NCBI GenBank assembly: GCA_001949185.1
Contig: BDGG01000001.1
Location: forward strand, 8,341,067 to 8,405,066
Direction of reading: 5' to 3'
Source: Ramazzottius varieornatus
Lineage: Eukaryota > Tardigrada > Eutardigrada > Parachela > Ramazzottiidae
Length of the DNA: 64,000 bases
In this document: positions 1 through 11,281 of the stretch, one piece after another
How positions within the stretch are numbered: the stretch's first letter is position 1
Layout: every line of letters begins with the position of its first letter
The notes under the pieces: generated by a model
The model's input: only the letters and a program-made list of their open reading frames with translations
Database searches by the model: none
What the model was told of the DNA's origin: nothing
Program-made: the position numbers and the translations under genes

Positions 1-915
1 GGTCTGGGCATCAGACGCACAGAGCGGATCGCGCTTCATGGCTTCGATCTACTCCATGCAGGCGGGGGTACTCTCCATCTACCCTGAACGCGACCTGGAT
101 AGCGTCGTTAACCGCGGAATGGATCACTGGCCTCTCCTAACTTCCGCTGAGTTGCCATTTCTTGCACTGCGCCAGCAGCAACGTGCCTGGGACCTTCCTG
201 TGGTGACGGAAGAATTCGAAGAGCTGCTGAAGAGCGACATGACGAATGAGGCAAGGCTGATGGCGGTTTTACCCACGTCTTCTGCCGGGCTCTTCACTGA
301 AGAATTTTCTGGACCACAACACGCTACGGATCATCGTTGGGCTGCGCTTAGGATCGAGACTCTGTCAGCCTCATCGGTGTCGATGTGGAGTAGTCGACGA
401 AGATGGGCTTCACGGTCTGAGCTGTTTAAGGAGCGCGGGACGTCTCAGTAGGCACGCCAGCGAGTCGGTACGGAGAGCCCTGTTTCAGCACAAGTTCCCG
501 CGGTTCTGGAGCCACTAGAACTTTCACGAGACGACGGACTCAGACCCGATGGGAAGACCATGATACCTTGGGAGAGTGGGAAGGAGTTGGTCTGGGATGT
601 GACTGTTGTTGACACATGGCGAAGTCTTACGTCGGCAAGACCAGTGAGAAAGTTGGAGCTACAGCGGAAGATGCAGAGGAGAGAAAGATTTAGAAGGACC
701 AAGGTATCGCGTCACAATACCTCGTCGTTCCAGCGGGATTTGAGACCCGCGGATGGTGGGAACCAGCTGCGACGGAGCTGATCAACGCGATCGGGAAGAA
801 GCTTGTTGAGTTTTCTTTCGAGACTAGATCTTTTCAATATTTAAAACAACGTCTCTTGGCATTCAGCGAGGAAATGCTTTTTGTGGTATGGGTACTGCGA
901 AGGAGACTAAAGGAC
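1..915 (+). pseudogene. Decayed C-terminal end of a non-LTR (LINE-like) retrotransposon polyprotein
   Basis: No single frame is open, but successive pieces in all three frames follow the order of the post-RT region of a widespread animal non-LTR element. There is a GLGIRR start (about 1-18), an LRLGSRLCQPHRCRCG zinc-ribbon-like segment with a following HGLSC (about 340-405), a RPDG plus [17 protein letters not shown] block (about 545-610) that resembles the acidic residues of a restriction-like endonuclease, and a terminal LGIQRGNA motif (about 853-880). Frame changes occur near 30, 340, 490 and 850, and there are internal stops, so the copy is dead and 5' truncated at the window edge. The family assignment rests on motif order remembered from related proteins, not on a search; the exact clade is not determined. 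Confidence 0.6.
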
Positions 916-923
916 TTGAAGAG

Positions 924-1847
924 ATATCAGGTGCGGAAGTATGACTTGTCCCTTTTCGAAGGGACACATTCAAGATTTTTGTCAGAGTTTGTTTCTGGTC
1001 TACTCTATTCTCTTCAATGTAATGTGTTGTTCACCAAAACTCTTCTTATCACGGCAGCAGAAACTAGGTCTGTGCGTTGACAACGGAAGGAGAAAGCCGG
1101 GTTTAAAGTCAAAGGGGGAAATTATTTTCGCTGTTTTTCAATTTTTTTCTTCCGGCACTGGCCTCATCAACTTCAAAGCGAATTTTGTCACGTTGTGGAC
1201 CATTGTTGGGTCTTTATTATGGCCGTCAGAAGTTTCCCATTGCAGCTTGTGGAATTTGAAAAGCAAGAATTTCCGTTTTTTCCGGGTGTAAACCCAGCTT
1301 TCAAAGTGCGCCACTTTGGTACGGTAGTCAGAACTAAATCTTTTTCGTACGGCGGACTTGCTGAAAACCTTTGGTAGAATGTTCGGCAGATGCATCAGGC
1401 TGTGCTCTATTTCTGACCGAAGTTGATAAGCGATCAGACTCTCGGAACCCTCGCGAAGATGTAATGTCTAGAGTTGTTTCAAGTTTCTACTCGGATAAAT
1501 TTGTTGCCCCCTACTTCAAAAAGAAATTCCTGATATTGGTTTTGAGAAAACGTTTACTAGAGTAAGTTTTTCAGGCATTATCAGATTTGCAAAGAGATTT
1601 GGGCGCTCGAAAAGTTTGTTTTCCCGAAAGTGACGGGCTTTTCATAAGGCAGTCACTTTCGCCAAACTGAATTTGTTTCTTGACGAACACCGAAGATTAG
1701 AATATCGATGAATATGTTTAAAAGCCGAATGATCGTACATCCTACCGTAAAAAGTTTGGGACAAAACACTTCGCTCAGGCAGAAGAAAACAATTTTTGAA
1801 GTTGGTGCTCGGAATCGAGGGACAAGTCATACTTCCGCACCTGATAT
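924..1847. repeat. Perfect 30-bp inverted repeat arms at 924-953 and 1818-1847
   Basis: The arm ATATCAGGTGCGGAAGTATG plus ten further bases at 924-953 recurs as its exact reverse complement at 1818-1847. Similarity stops abruptly on both sides of each arm, so this is either the terminal repeat of a 924-bp element or an inverted duplication of the end of the neighbouring retroelement remnant. Confidence 0.7.
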
Positions 1848-2470
1848 TTATGCAAATCTCAGAACCTTTTCCTCGTAATTTGTTGAATCTAATTGTGTCT
1901 CCTGTTTTCCATCGCTGTCTTCTTTCGGAGAAAAAGTTATTAGTCTGAATAAGACATCCATCTCGATATTTCACTGACTGATTAACAACTTCATGACAGA
2001 AGGCAGGGACCCAGCAGGAACCGGCAAGAACAGCGCGTCGGCTTTTGAAGGTGGGGAGGAGTTTGACGGTGAACTGAAGACTGGATTGAAGTATGAATGA
2101 CCGGGCAATGTTCTGCATGGCCAACTCTGTTACCATCACCGACAAGTCTCACTTCTTCATTATTTGCAAGTATGAATACTTCTCTGAACATTCCTGCGAA
2201 TGATAAGCCTGGATGTTGAAGTCTTTCTTCATTACAGACCGCAGATACATCTCGACGGAAAGCACTCTGTTCTCGGTTGAGTATAGTTAACTTACTGGAC
2301 TGGACATGCCGAGTGAACTCGAACAGATACCGGTGGACGATAAGGACAAACCGATAGAGGTACCAAATATTGTTTGCGAGAGAGGTACCAAATAAGCTTT
2401 GCCGCAACCAGGCAAAACCAGGTTTTGATTGGTTCAGGTGCAAGCGCTCTCCGCCCAGCAATGGTAGGTT

Positions 2471-2590
2471 GGTGCGTGATAACTCCGGTAACTTATAATG
2501 AGACGCGACAAGCACATACACACACCGCTGAGCTGTAGGCTTGTGCGTGGTCAATCTGGTGACAATGAGACGCGACAAGCACACGCATAC
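2471..2590. repeat. Two direct copies of a dispersed repeat (core AATGAGACGCGACAAG)
   Basis: Copies at about 2472-2525 and 2543-2590 share GTGCGTG, a GTAAC/GTGAC segment and AATGAGACGCGACAAGCACA. A third, inverted copy is at about 6166-6216, and a weaker trace lies near 3228-3250. Confidence 0.55.
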
Positions 2591-4093
2591 GCCACCTGGT
2601 ATACGTGAACTGACGTAGGCATTGTATCAGACTTTGGACGATTTCTGGATCTTCTTCTCGTCTCCTGTTATCCCCTTTTCTACCTTGCTTTCCCTCATTT
2701 CTACTGGATCGAGTAAGTGATCAGCCTTCATGGAAGTCGTCAGAGGATGTGTGGTGGATTACTGGCTACCTCACTGCTGTTGGTTTATGTTAGCCGACGA
2801 AGACCCGTGTAATCTTCGCCGTGGTCTCCTGCCAGTTCTTCTCGGCTTTCCCGTCTTCCTGTTTGGGTTCTTCCTGCGCCGTGGGATGGGGTACGTGGCT
2901 GGCCTTCGTAGTTTATCACGTGATGCATGGTCGACTCCTCGGTCTTCTCCCTTAGTCTAACTGATTTGTTTCAGTCGACGAAGCGTCCTGCCCCCGCCAT
3001 CGCCTGCTGGTTGCTGTCAGTGGTTTCTCGTCTTCTCCTCGCCTGAACGGTCATTCCTTTTCTCTTTGCTGTCCCTTCAAGCTCCACCAGAGTCTCCCGC
3101 GCAATTCTGTTCTGTTTCAGAATAGTGGCAGTAAGAGCAGGGATATACGCTGTTGATATTTCGCATGCAGGTGCGCGTCTCAGATCGACTTTTGTATTGT
3201 GGTGCACGAAAGTTCCAGATTTATAAAACGTGCGCGACAAGTACATACGGACATATATCCTGCGCATCGCTTTCTGGGCAGTTACGATTAACTTCAACAA
3301 AATGTCGACGTCATCAGTTCTGGTTGGCGTGTCGGTGTGGTCTCGCCTCCTCCAATCAGGTTTAAAATTGTGTCTCCACTCTTCCGATATTACCGTGTTG
3401 TACAGCTGTAAGACCAGTACTCAACTGACCCTGGCTGTACTGGACAATTGGAGTGGACAGACTGATTTGAAACGACGTGAAAACGCGACGGAAGCACGAA
3501 AACATTTTTTCCTGTGTTCCCCCAATGAAGCAAAAGTGATACAGTGAACGACGGAAATTCCGAAAGCGCAATCCATTATTTGAAAACATTCTGAAATTAA
3601 TGTACTCGTAGTGATTAAATGAAATTCTAGCCCATACCCAATCACCATCGAAAGTCAGCCGCGGCCAGTCAAATAAATTTGCCAGTAAAGACACCTAGAA
3701 CTGCAAAAGTATGATCTGCCGATGACGTGAATTTTAAAGAGGACTAGAAGTATGATGACGTAACCAGGTGGGAAAAATAAATTTTTTAAATCTGGTTTGG
3801 AGCGTTATTGGGAGATGCCGATAGCTAATGCGTCGTCGTCATGTTCCACGAAATGCACTAACCAGAGATCCCGACTGGACAAAAATCGATTTCTGCCGGC
3901 GCGCTTGCCGAATGCCGGTCTGGCATAATTCATTACTCTGCAGCAGCGGTGCTCGTATTACAGACGGAAAGTCTAGGCATAAAGAAAACAATCGAAAATC
4001 AATAAAAACCAAGCTGATAGCTTCATCAGCTCGATAATTGAGGCATAATTACTCAGATTATTCTGATCACTGCTTCTAACTAGCATATTCGAT

Positions 4094-4925
4094 ATGCTTA
4101 TGATATTCTATTTACAGCTGGCGGCAGAGCTGTACCCGGAAATCAAACGTCTCACCGAAGTTCTGCAGAAGAAGGAACTTGACTTTGCTGGGGCAATGCA
4201 GCGAGTGTTGGGTCTCATCGAGTATTTTCGACAAAACGAGAATAATTTCGACGAACAGTCTCTGTTCGGAAAGGCATTTCTGAAAAGTGTAGAAGATGGC
4301 CGCCACTTTTCACATGAAAGTGGAGGACAAACTGCCGAAACGGTTGTACCTTGTGGCTGACAGTACCCCGCCCCCCCACGCCACCTAGTGACATAGAAGG
4401 CGTGAAGGCAAACTACAGTGAGGAGGTCGTACAGCGATATCTGACAGAAATGAGGGAAGCGTTAGAACAGCGCTTCGAGATCACGTCCCCAATTCTGACT
4501 GCACTTGGTCATTTACTGCCAACCGTTGTCGACCCAAACACCGAAATACCATTCCTCTAGATCTCTTTAATCCAGTGCTAAAGTTCTACGGCAAAATTCT
4601 GGGCGACACTTCCGCTTTTCCACAGGAAACGCGCAAGTGGCAAATCTACTGGCGTGCAGAGTCCAGCAATATCCGTAACAGCGACCACTGACAAAACCCT
4701 TTATCGCGAGGAAATTTTGGCAGAACTGTTCCGTTAATTAAAAGTTTGTTACGCATTCTGGCTACCATTCCCGCAACTTCGGCCTCAGCACAAAGAAGCT
4801 TTTCAGTTCTGAAACGAGAAAAAACTTATCTCCGTAGTTCCATGTTGAACTCCCGACTGAACTGGATGACATTAGTACACTTGTACCGAGACATCGTCGT
4901 AGACCACAAAACTGTCTTTGAATGA
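4094..4925 (+). pseudogene. ZMYM1/hAT-type transposase remnant with C-terminal dimerisation domain
   Basis: The 4094-4360 and 4351-4560 ORFs look like the helical region that precedes the hAT dimerisation domain. After a damaged stretch (4560-4740), the frame from about 4742 reads LLRILATIPATSASAQRSFS then LKREKTYLRSSM and a VHLYRDIVV helix. This is the classic hAT C-terminal signature (ASAxRSFS...LKTYLRSTM), and it ends at the TGA at 4923-4925. Stops and frame changes between the pieces show it is no longer coding. The zinc-finger and DDE N-terminal half was not found upstream. The resemblance is to the domesticated/ZMYM1-like branch, judged from motif memory only. Confidence 0.7.
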
Positions 4926-5883
4926 TATAAGAGTGGTTTTCCCGATGAGAACTTTCAGACTCCCGCAGCTCGACGGGCTCTATCGTTCAACTGAGCGACT
5001 TGGAAACCGGCCAGTGCATCATTTCGACCAACGAAGAACTGGCAGACGACATGGAGTCTTTTGATATTGCTGATATTGGTGCTTTCTTACCTGAAGCTTA
5101 GTTAGACTTATCTTCCAGTATGTACATATTTTTTCGTACACTTTTCGCGTGTATACAGTTCTCTCGATGGGTTCATTGTGATGTCCGAAGCAGAGACCAT
5201 CTAGGTAGAATTCTTTTCGGGGGTTTCTTTGCGTTCTTCCTCCCACAAAAAAATTTATGGTGCGTGTTGCGAGCGTGCTGTGCATGAACTTCTCAAATAA
5301 AAATCCACTTTCAAACCTGGAATTTCTGGAAGGTTGCGTCATCATATTTTACCTGTGCTCAACATTTACGTCATCCACAGGTCGTACATGTCGGCAACAT
5401 CTGTCTCTACTGGGAAAATATCTTGTTTGGCCGCCACTGTCGAAAGTCACCCCCAGGGTTAACTTTTCATGGCAAACAACATTCCTGCTGGTGACATCAT
5501 CGAAAAACCTTTCTGTCACGTGATTCGAGCAAAATCGTCCGAAGTGCGGCCAAAACTGTCTGACGAAACCGCATCTTTCCTCGCTGAGTACCGCTGTTGG
5601 TGCGTTCTTCTTTCAGCGGGCAATTAATCATTTGCCTTTCACCGTAAAATGGCCGTGCTCTGGGTTATGCCGCGGTTGTTCCAGCTTGCGCGGCGTAACA
5701 AATAACGTTTCGCTCGTCGAGCAAGGAAACGTTAGGATATAATCTTTGCGTCTTAGGCCGGCAAACGAAATGTGAAGATCGCCCTCTCGAGCAGCGCACG
5801 GGTTCGTTGTTGGTGACTCGGAGCGTGCGCCACTTGGCAAAGCGACTTCTTACGTCTCGTTTGCCGGAACCGAAGGCGTACAC
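4926..5883. other. No gene recognised; half palindrome repeat at 5821-5845
   Basis: ORFs in this stretch are unrecognised. GAGCGTGCGCCACTTGG at 5821-5837 is a single arm of the dispersed palindromic repeat family described elsewhere in this window. Confidence 0.5.
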
Positions 5884-6410
5884 GCACCTGGCCTAACTGT
5901 TAGCATGGACAAAACCGGCCGAAAGCGGCAACGCAAATTAGACTAAGATGGCCGTTGCCGCTTGCGGCGGGCTGCCAAGCGTATTGTCCATGCCAGAGTT
6001 TATACATCCTGCATAGACCTGCGGCAGTGTAACACGGTAATATCGGATCAGCGGAAACACAATCTCAGACCTGATTGGAGGAGGTGGAAATACACCGACC
6101 CGCCCCTCGGAACTGATGACGTTACAGGTCTGGTGCAATGTCAGTTGACTCGTACCAGTGGTGTTTGCATGTACTTGTCGCGTCTCATTGTAAATTACAC
6201 AGTTGTCACGCACTATCTCACAACCACTGGGCGTAGACGCGCACGAGTCTGAACCAATAAAAACTCTTTTGTTTTCTTGTTGCGGCAAAGCTCTGTCGAA
6301 GTTTCCCATCAAGCTGATGCCATTTTAACCGTTTGAGCAGTCAATGCTGCGGGACTATGCAGGATATATGGACTCTGTCCATGCCAACAGTTAGGTCAGG
6401 CGCATGTACA
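5884..6410. mobile_element. Candidate non-autonomous DNA element with imperfect terminal inverted repeats
   Basis: The left end near 5888 (CCTGGCCTAACTGTTAGCATGGACA) is mirrored at about 6381-6410, where the reverse strand reads CCTGACCTAACTGTTGGCATGGACA. A second inner pair around a TATACATCCTGCATAGACC-like segment (about 5999-6025 versus 6343-6370) supports one foldback unit of about 520 bp. The inverted copy of the 2471-2590 repeat lies inside. No target duplication was identified. Confidence 0.45.
6166..6216 (-). repeat. Inverted copy of the AATGAGACGCGACAAG dispersed repeat
   Basis: Read on the minus strand this matches the two copies at 2471-2590 across the GTGCGTGACAAC start and the AATGAGACGCGACAAGTACA core. 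Confidence 0.55.
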
Positions 6411-6896
6411 GATAATGTATTAAATTTTTCAGCACCATCGCCGCTTCGGGCTCGCAGACGATTTGATTTGTTTCGTTCAGAGCCTGCGTAACGAACGGTC
6501 AAAGCCCCGGCCGACACGGCCCTGAGTCGGCGTGCTTAACCCCTCCTAGAGTGGTTTATTCTTTTTTTGACCGTTTCTCACTGTTCAGTGTTTGATGGAA
6601 CACTCTGTGGGAAGCATTCAGAAAACCGAGATGCGCTCGTATCAACTGCAAAACGCAACGCAGCGCTTGTACCACGCAGCATAATAATAGCACCGAATCG
6701 CGCAACGATCGCGTCGACAACAATTGCGCCGAGCGCAACAACGCAGTAGTGACTAATGACAACGCATGACATTACTTCCGGATGTTGATGCTTGAAGAGT
6801 TGAAATTAACACAACAAAACTACTGCAAAAACCTTCTTGAATGAGTGTCTTGACCAATTAGGTGTCAGTTGTAGCTGTGTCGTGGTGGTCACTCAC

Positions 6897-7101
6897 CGCA
6901 CCGACGTTTTCCTGCAGCCAAACCGGTACGGGAGCACCGAGGAACCAAGTCAAGCTCCGGTACTTCTTCTTTCGAGTCTTTCGGTATCATGCCGACTGCT
7001 TTCTTGAAGCTTGTTCGGCGTCCTCGTAAAGGCATACAAGAGAACTCGTCTTCCGGCACCTCAGGCACAAACGTATTTTCATCTTCTCCGGAGACCAGCA
7101 C
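6897..7101 (-). CDS. Orphan candidate exon, function unknown
   Basis: On the minus strand an open frame is bounded by a good acceptor (TTCGACAG then GTGCTGG, exon start 7101) and a strong donor (GTGCG then GTGAGT, exon end 6897), giving 68 codons plus one base. The peptide is acidic then basic, with no motif I recognise. No partner exon could be placed with confidence; 5' exons would lie beyond the Tigger-like element whose end is at 7272, only about 170 bp away. It could be the surviving exon of a gene split by that insertion, or a chance ORF. Confidence 0.3.
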
Positions 7102-7271
7102 CTGTCGAAGGTACGGCCAGACCGATCCATAGAAATACCCTTTATGAAATAAACAAACGTAAGCTATGTACTGAAGAAAAGACCCGTGGAGTCTCTGGTC
7201 AAACAGAAAAATCTGCAAAGCACTACTTTCCAAACCCGGAGCTCATTGTAAATTTGGCCAAGCTTTGGATA

Positions 7272-9235
7272 CAGTAATAATTCTCACTTCTTCATTACGT
7301 CACTGGGCGAGCTGCTTGATAGAGAGTGTGCGAAGAAGTTCAAATTTACTCTTGATGACTCAAGTAACCGTAGAAAAAAACCAAAGGAAGCCGTCAGATA
7401 GATTACGCGATTACATTTAAACGAGTACTGTATGATCATCTTCGTCGAACCTAAGCATTTCATCTACGCTCTCTAAAGCTTCAAGTTCGTCGCTAGTCAG
7501 GGTATTTTCAAGTTCGTCACCAGTCACAGTATCTACGGGATCATCAACAATCTCTGAGCTGCCACCAATGCCGCAGCGACGGAAACAGTTTAGTATCGTG
7601 GACTTCTTGACTGACTTCGCCCCTTCCAGACACCATAACGTCGCGTCATAAATTTCGATGGATTTGCTGAATTCATTCGCGCTTTTCTTCTGCAAGATCG
7701 CATTGGCCGTGGCTTTCGCCATATTTTGCTTGAAATAGTCCTTGAAGGACTTGATGATACCCGCGTCCAGCGGCTGTAATCTCGAAGTGGTGTTGGGGGG
7801 CAGAAATACCAGCTTAACGTTCGAGCGGCTTCCGACCTGGTAAGCGGCAAAGTTATCTGCAAGTAGAATGATATGCCGTCCTTGCTTGATCGTCAGCTCG
7901 TTCAGCCAATCAAGCCAAGGGCCGAATGTGGCTTTCGTAACCCACGCGGTTTTATTATGAAAGTAATGAAAACTGTGTTTTTCGACATTGACTTCCAGCC
8001 ATCCGTTTCGACGATAAGAGCGGGGAACTTCGGAAAAGGCGACGATCTTAACCGGTAGCATGTCCCCAGTTCCAGAGCACGTCAGCATGCTCGTGAAACG
8101 ATCTTTTACCAGCTTCGTTCCACGGACTTCTTCGTTGCCAATAAGAAGGGTCTTATTGCCTAACTCGCGCCAGGAAACTCCAGTCTCGTCACAGTTGTAA
8201 ACATTTGCTGGATCGATATTGAGCAAAATCGTCGGAAGGTCGATGTGCAGCCACTTATCGATCGCACTCAAGTCAACGCTTCCGGCTTCACCTAAAAACG
8301 TAAAAAACCATAGAACGATCGCAAAGTGAAACATTGTAGAATAGATCTTGTTTATCCTTACCGTGGAGAGTAACGAAGCGAACTTTATGGCTCCGACACC
8401 ACTTGTCAAACCATCCCTGAGTGCCCAGAAAATTTTCCAACCCGAGTTCTCGCGCCTTCGACACTGCATATTCTCTCATCATGAACGGACGAAGCGGGTA
8501 CTTTTCTTCTCGGGCAGCTTTGAACAATTTTAGGCAGTACTGGTCGATCTCGGGTAGGTCAGCTTATGTCGAACCTGCTTGGCGCTGACATTCCTTCCAG
8601 CAGTAACGGCAGCTAAGATCTCGTGTTCCAGCTTGGTAATTTCTGCGACCGCTGTAGGTGTTACTGAATACTGATCAGCCAGGTCGGTGTTCGGCGTCTG
8701 CAAATAGAACAGGAATTCTACTTCTGAACAGAAATTCCAGACTTCTTACAGTATTCCACGACATCCAGAAATCAGTTGCGTTGAACTTCTTTTACAGCTC
8801 CAAAAGAAGCACTTTCTCGCGCAACACCAGCTGCCTCGTTTTTCGTCCACGAATGATCATCTTCCTTGCTGAAGGGGCCATTTTCTACGTTCGAATATCG
8901 CAGCAAGATATCTCCCAATAATCGTCCCGCAAACATCCAACGTTCTTCTTATCTTTCGTAAACTCATCCGCGAGATCAGTTTGAAGTCAAAGCCTAGTCG
9001 CGTTCCCTTCTCTAAATCTCTGAATGGATCTGTAGAGCGCTTTCTGAGACAGTAATACCCGAAGGTACGTGCTAGAGTAAACTAGAATCAACAGGTTGCT
9101 CGAAATGCAAATGCCGCTGTGTACGACTGCAAATTGTGATGACGTATGCGTGTGCCAATCGCAAACTAACTTTTAGCTGTTTCGGCATGTAGAAATCACT
9201 CGTGTGACGTAATGAAGAAGTGAGAATTATTACTG
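7272..9235 (-). mobile_element. Complete Tigger/pogo-like DNA transposon with 32-bp TIRs and TA target duplication
   Basis: The 32-bp terminal inverted repeats at 7272-7303 and 9204-9235 are identical, start with CAGTAATAATTCTCAC and end ACGTCAC. Each end is flanked by TA (7270-7271 and 9236-9237), the expected Tc1/mariner-superfamily duplication. The element is 1964 bp, and its only long ORFs are the minus-strand transposase. Identical TIRs suggest a fairly recent insertion, although the transposase carries lesions. Confidence 0.9.
7417..8888 (-). pseudogene. Tigger/pogo-family transposase (CENP-B-like DNA binding plus DDE domain), damaged N-terminus
   Basis: The DDE catalytic half (8291 down to 7417) is open. 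It has YNCDETG (first Asp), LLADNFAAY (second Asp) and LQPLDAGIIKSFKDYF (third Asp), followed by an acidic tail, as in Tigger transposases. A 70-bp GT-AG intron (8292-8361) joins it in phase to the CENP-B-type helix-turn-helix exon (WFDKWCRSHKV region, 8527-8362). Farther 5' the homeodomain-like start begins at an ATG near 8888 (MAPSARK), but a TAA interrupts it near 8790, and a one-base frame change near 8555 separates TYP from EIDQYCLKLFKAAR. The copy is therefore probably non-autonomous now, though the catalytic core is intact. Confidence 0.85.
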
Positions 9236-9587
9236 TATGGCCACTGGATAACTCACAGTACGATTGCTATGGCCAGCAAAAAGATGACTAGAGGCAATCT
9301 AGATATAGCCGACGACTATCTTGGTGACCTTTCGTGGCCATCAATAGCCAATGGTCACAGCTATTGGCTGTCTACAGTTAAAAGATAGCCGAGTAAGGTC
9401 ATGCCGTAATCTCCACTCCGGATTTTTCGGGTGGAAATCACCATTACCTCGTAGTGTTCATTGGTACGCGGCACGCCTTCGGATAGACTACACTAAGTGG
9501 ACACACTTTTCTGGTGGGACGATGGGGGAGAGCTTCATCTAGAGTCTAAGCCGCGTAGCTAAATCCAGAAACGATCTTGCAACAAAA
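9236..9587. other. No gene recognised
   Basis: A 39-codon ORF begins at the ATG at 9270 but has no motif and no splice support. Nothing else is visible. Confidence 0.4.
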
Positions 9588-11281
9588 CAGTGTTGCATTT
9601 AGTTTCAGTCCGAGACTGACAGAATATCAGTTTTTAATTCAGTTTCAGTTTTCGTCTTGAGACTAGACTAATACAGCTTATCAGTTCGTCGGACTAAAAC
9701 TGAAATGATAGGGACTGAATGGCTCACCCGGGGACTGAAACTTAATGCTCGAAAGACTAAAACTGATATGTTGCGACTGAAACTGATTCCCGGACGATAT
9801 CAGTTTCAGTCTGTGGAACTAACAAGGAAACCTCGGAGACGCTCTCTTCCAATCTTTTGTTTTTTGTCTCTTAAACGATAGAGGAGGTTTCCAGGTACCT
9901 TTTATGAAGCATCAGAATCGGCCGAATACCTGTTCCCAAAATCTAACGACCCCAAAACGAGTGTACAGCACGTTTCGAAATTCTTTTGAATTTTAGGAGT
10001 GGAGTTCCCTCGACCACAATGCTTCATAAAAGGTACCTGTGGACGTCCTCTATCGTTTAAAAAAAACAACCAAAGAATTCGAAAAAGCGTCTCCGGGGTT
10101 TCCTTGTTAGTCCCACAGACAAACTGATATCCTGTAAATATATCAGTCTCACAAGGGATTTACGCGAGTCTGTCCACCATGATCCGCAAACCAATACGAC
10201 AGAAAGACAGAGGAGAGTTTGCTCCACAATCTGAGACCGACTGAATCGGCGGTATGAAATCCTGGAAGACACCGCAGGAAGCGGAAGTGACGTCAAACTT
10301 CAGGGCGGATCATCAATTGGAAAGTAAATCAACCGGTTTGATTGCCTACTTGTTGATTTGGTATCGGTTGATCCCGCTGCACTTGCACTCTCCGAGCGCA
10401 ACCCGTTTTGCTGTGACTGTTGCTTCTTTGCTCTTACGGTCTTCCTTCCGTTACTGAGTAATCTCTACACGTGACCGATATGGATTCCGTCAATCCGTTG
10501 ACGTCATCATCCACATCTGGGGACGAGGAACAGTTTCACGTGCTAACACTGGAGCATGCTCCCTTCGCGTTTGATTCGCTCATTTCCAGAAGGGACAAAG
10601 TACTCCCTCAACCTAAAGGCGCCTGCCTTTCTAGGTCTGAGCCAGGCTAATGCTGTGTATTGAAAACGACAATCATACCTTTGACCAGTGTCTTTCAGCT
10701 GTTTGTCAGCCTCGCTCGGTTGATCGTCCAGTTGGAAGAACTGTTCGTTGTCGTCCTCCAGAAGCTCCAGGACTTTCAACGGATTGACGGAAGCCAGTTC
10801 GGCCACGTGTAGAGATTACTCAGTAACGGAAGGAAGAAGGTACGTTCGTAAGAGCAAAGAAGCAACAGGTACAGCAAAAAATGAAACGATGCCAAATCAA
10901 CCAGTAGGCAATCAAATCGGTTGATTTACTTTCGAATTGATGATCCGCCCTGAAGTTGACGTCACTTCCGCTTCGTGCGGTGTCTTCCAGGATTTTATTC
11001 CACCGATTAAGTCTATCTCAGATTGTGGAGCAAACTCTCCTCATGTTTCTGTCGTATTGGTTTGCGGATCATGGTGGACAGACTGGCGTAAATCCCTTGT
11101 CAGTCTCGGGACTAAAACTGATATCCCGTGAGACTGAATTGGTATAGTCTAGCTGAGATTGATATTAAAACTGGCCTATAGCAGTCCAGTCCAACGAGAT
11201 TGATATACAAAGAGACTGAACGCGGTTCAGTCAGACGAAAACTGAGACTAAATATGGGACTGAAACTAAATACAACGCTGA
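9588..11281. mobile_element. Composite foldback DNA element with several nested inverted repeats
   Basis: The outer ends at 9588 (CAGTGTTGCATTTAGTTTCAG) and 11281 (reverse strand CAGCGTTGTATTTAGTTTCAG) are mirror images, followed by arrays of ACTGAAACTGATA-like motifs. Inside are two longer inverted repeats: about 9792-9915 against 10010-10130, and about 10130-10475 against 10802-11140. The central loop (10476-10801) contains two divergent ORF starts sharing an SVNPL...E-E/N-EQF pattern (plus strand from 10480, minus strand from 10806), as if the same first exon were present in opposite orientations. No transposase core or target duplication was seen, so the superfamily is undetermined. Confidence 0.6.

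Larger units (their letters stand above)
916..4093. other. Intergenic stretch without a recognisable gene
   Basis: Short ORFs here have no recognisable motif and no convincing splice context. The stretch holds a perfect 30-bp inverted repeat, a dispersed repeat present as two direct copies, and AT-rich filler near 3540-3800. A possible half copy of the GTGCGCCACTT palindrome core lies near 1305-1325. Confidence 0.5.

Noticed and set aside
38-451. ORF of 137 codons that at first resembled a Cache-type extracellular domain
   Set aside because: Reading the neighbouring frames shows the ordered motifs of a non-LTR retrotransposon C-terminus; the Cache resemblance was superficial.
4742-4925. The hAT dimerisation segment as a domesticated single-exon host gene
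   Set aside because: The upstream part is interrupted by stops and frame changes, and there is no start codon context.
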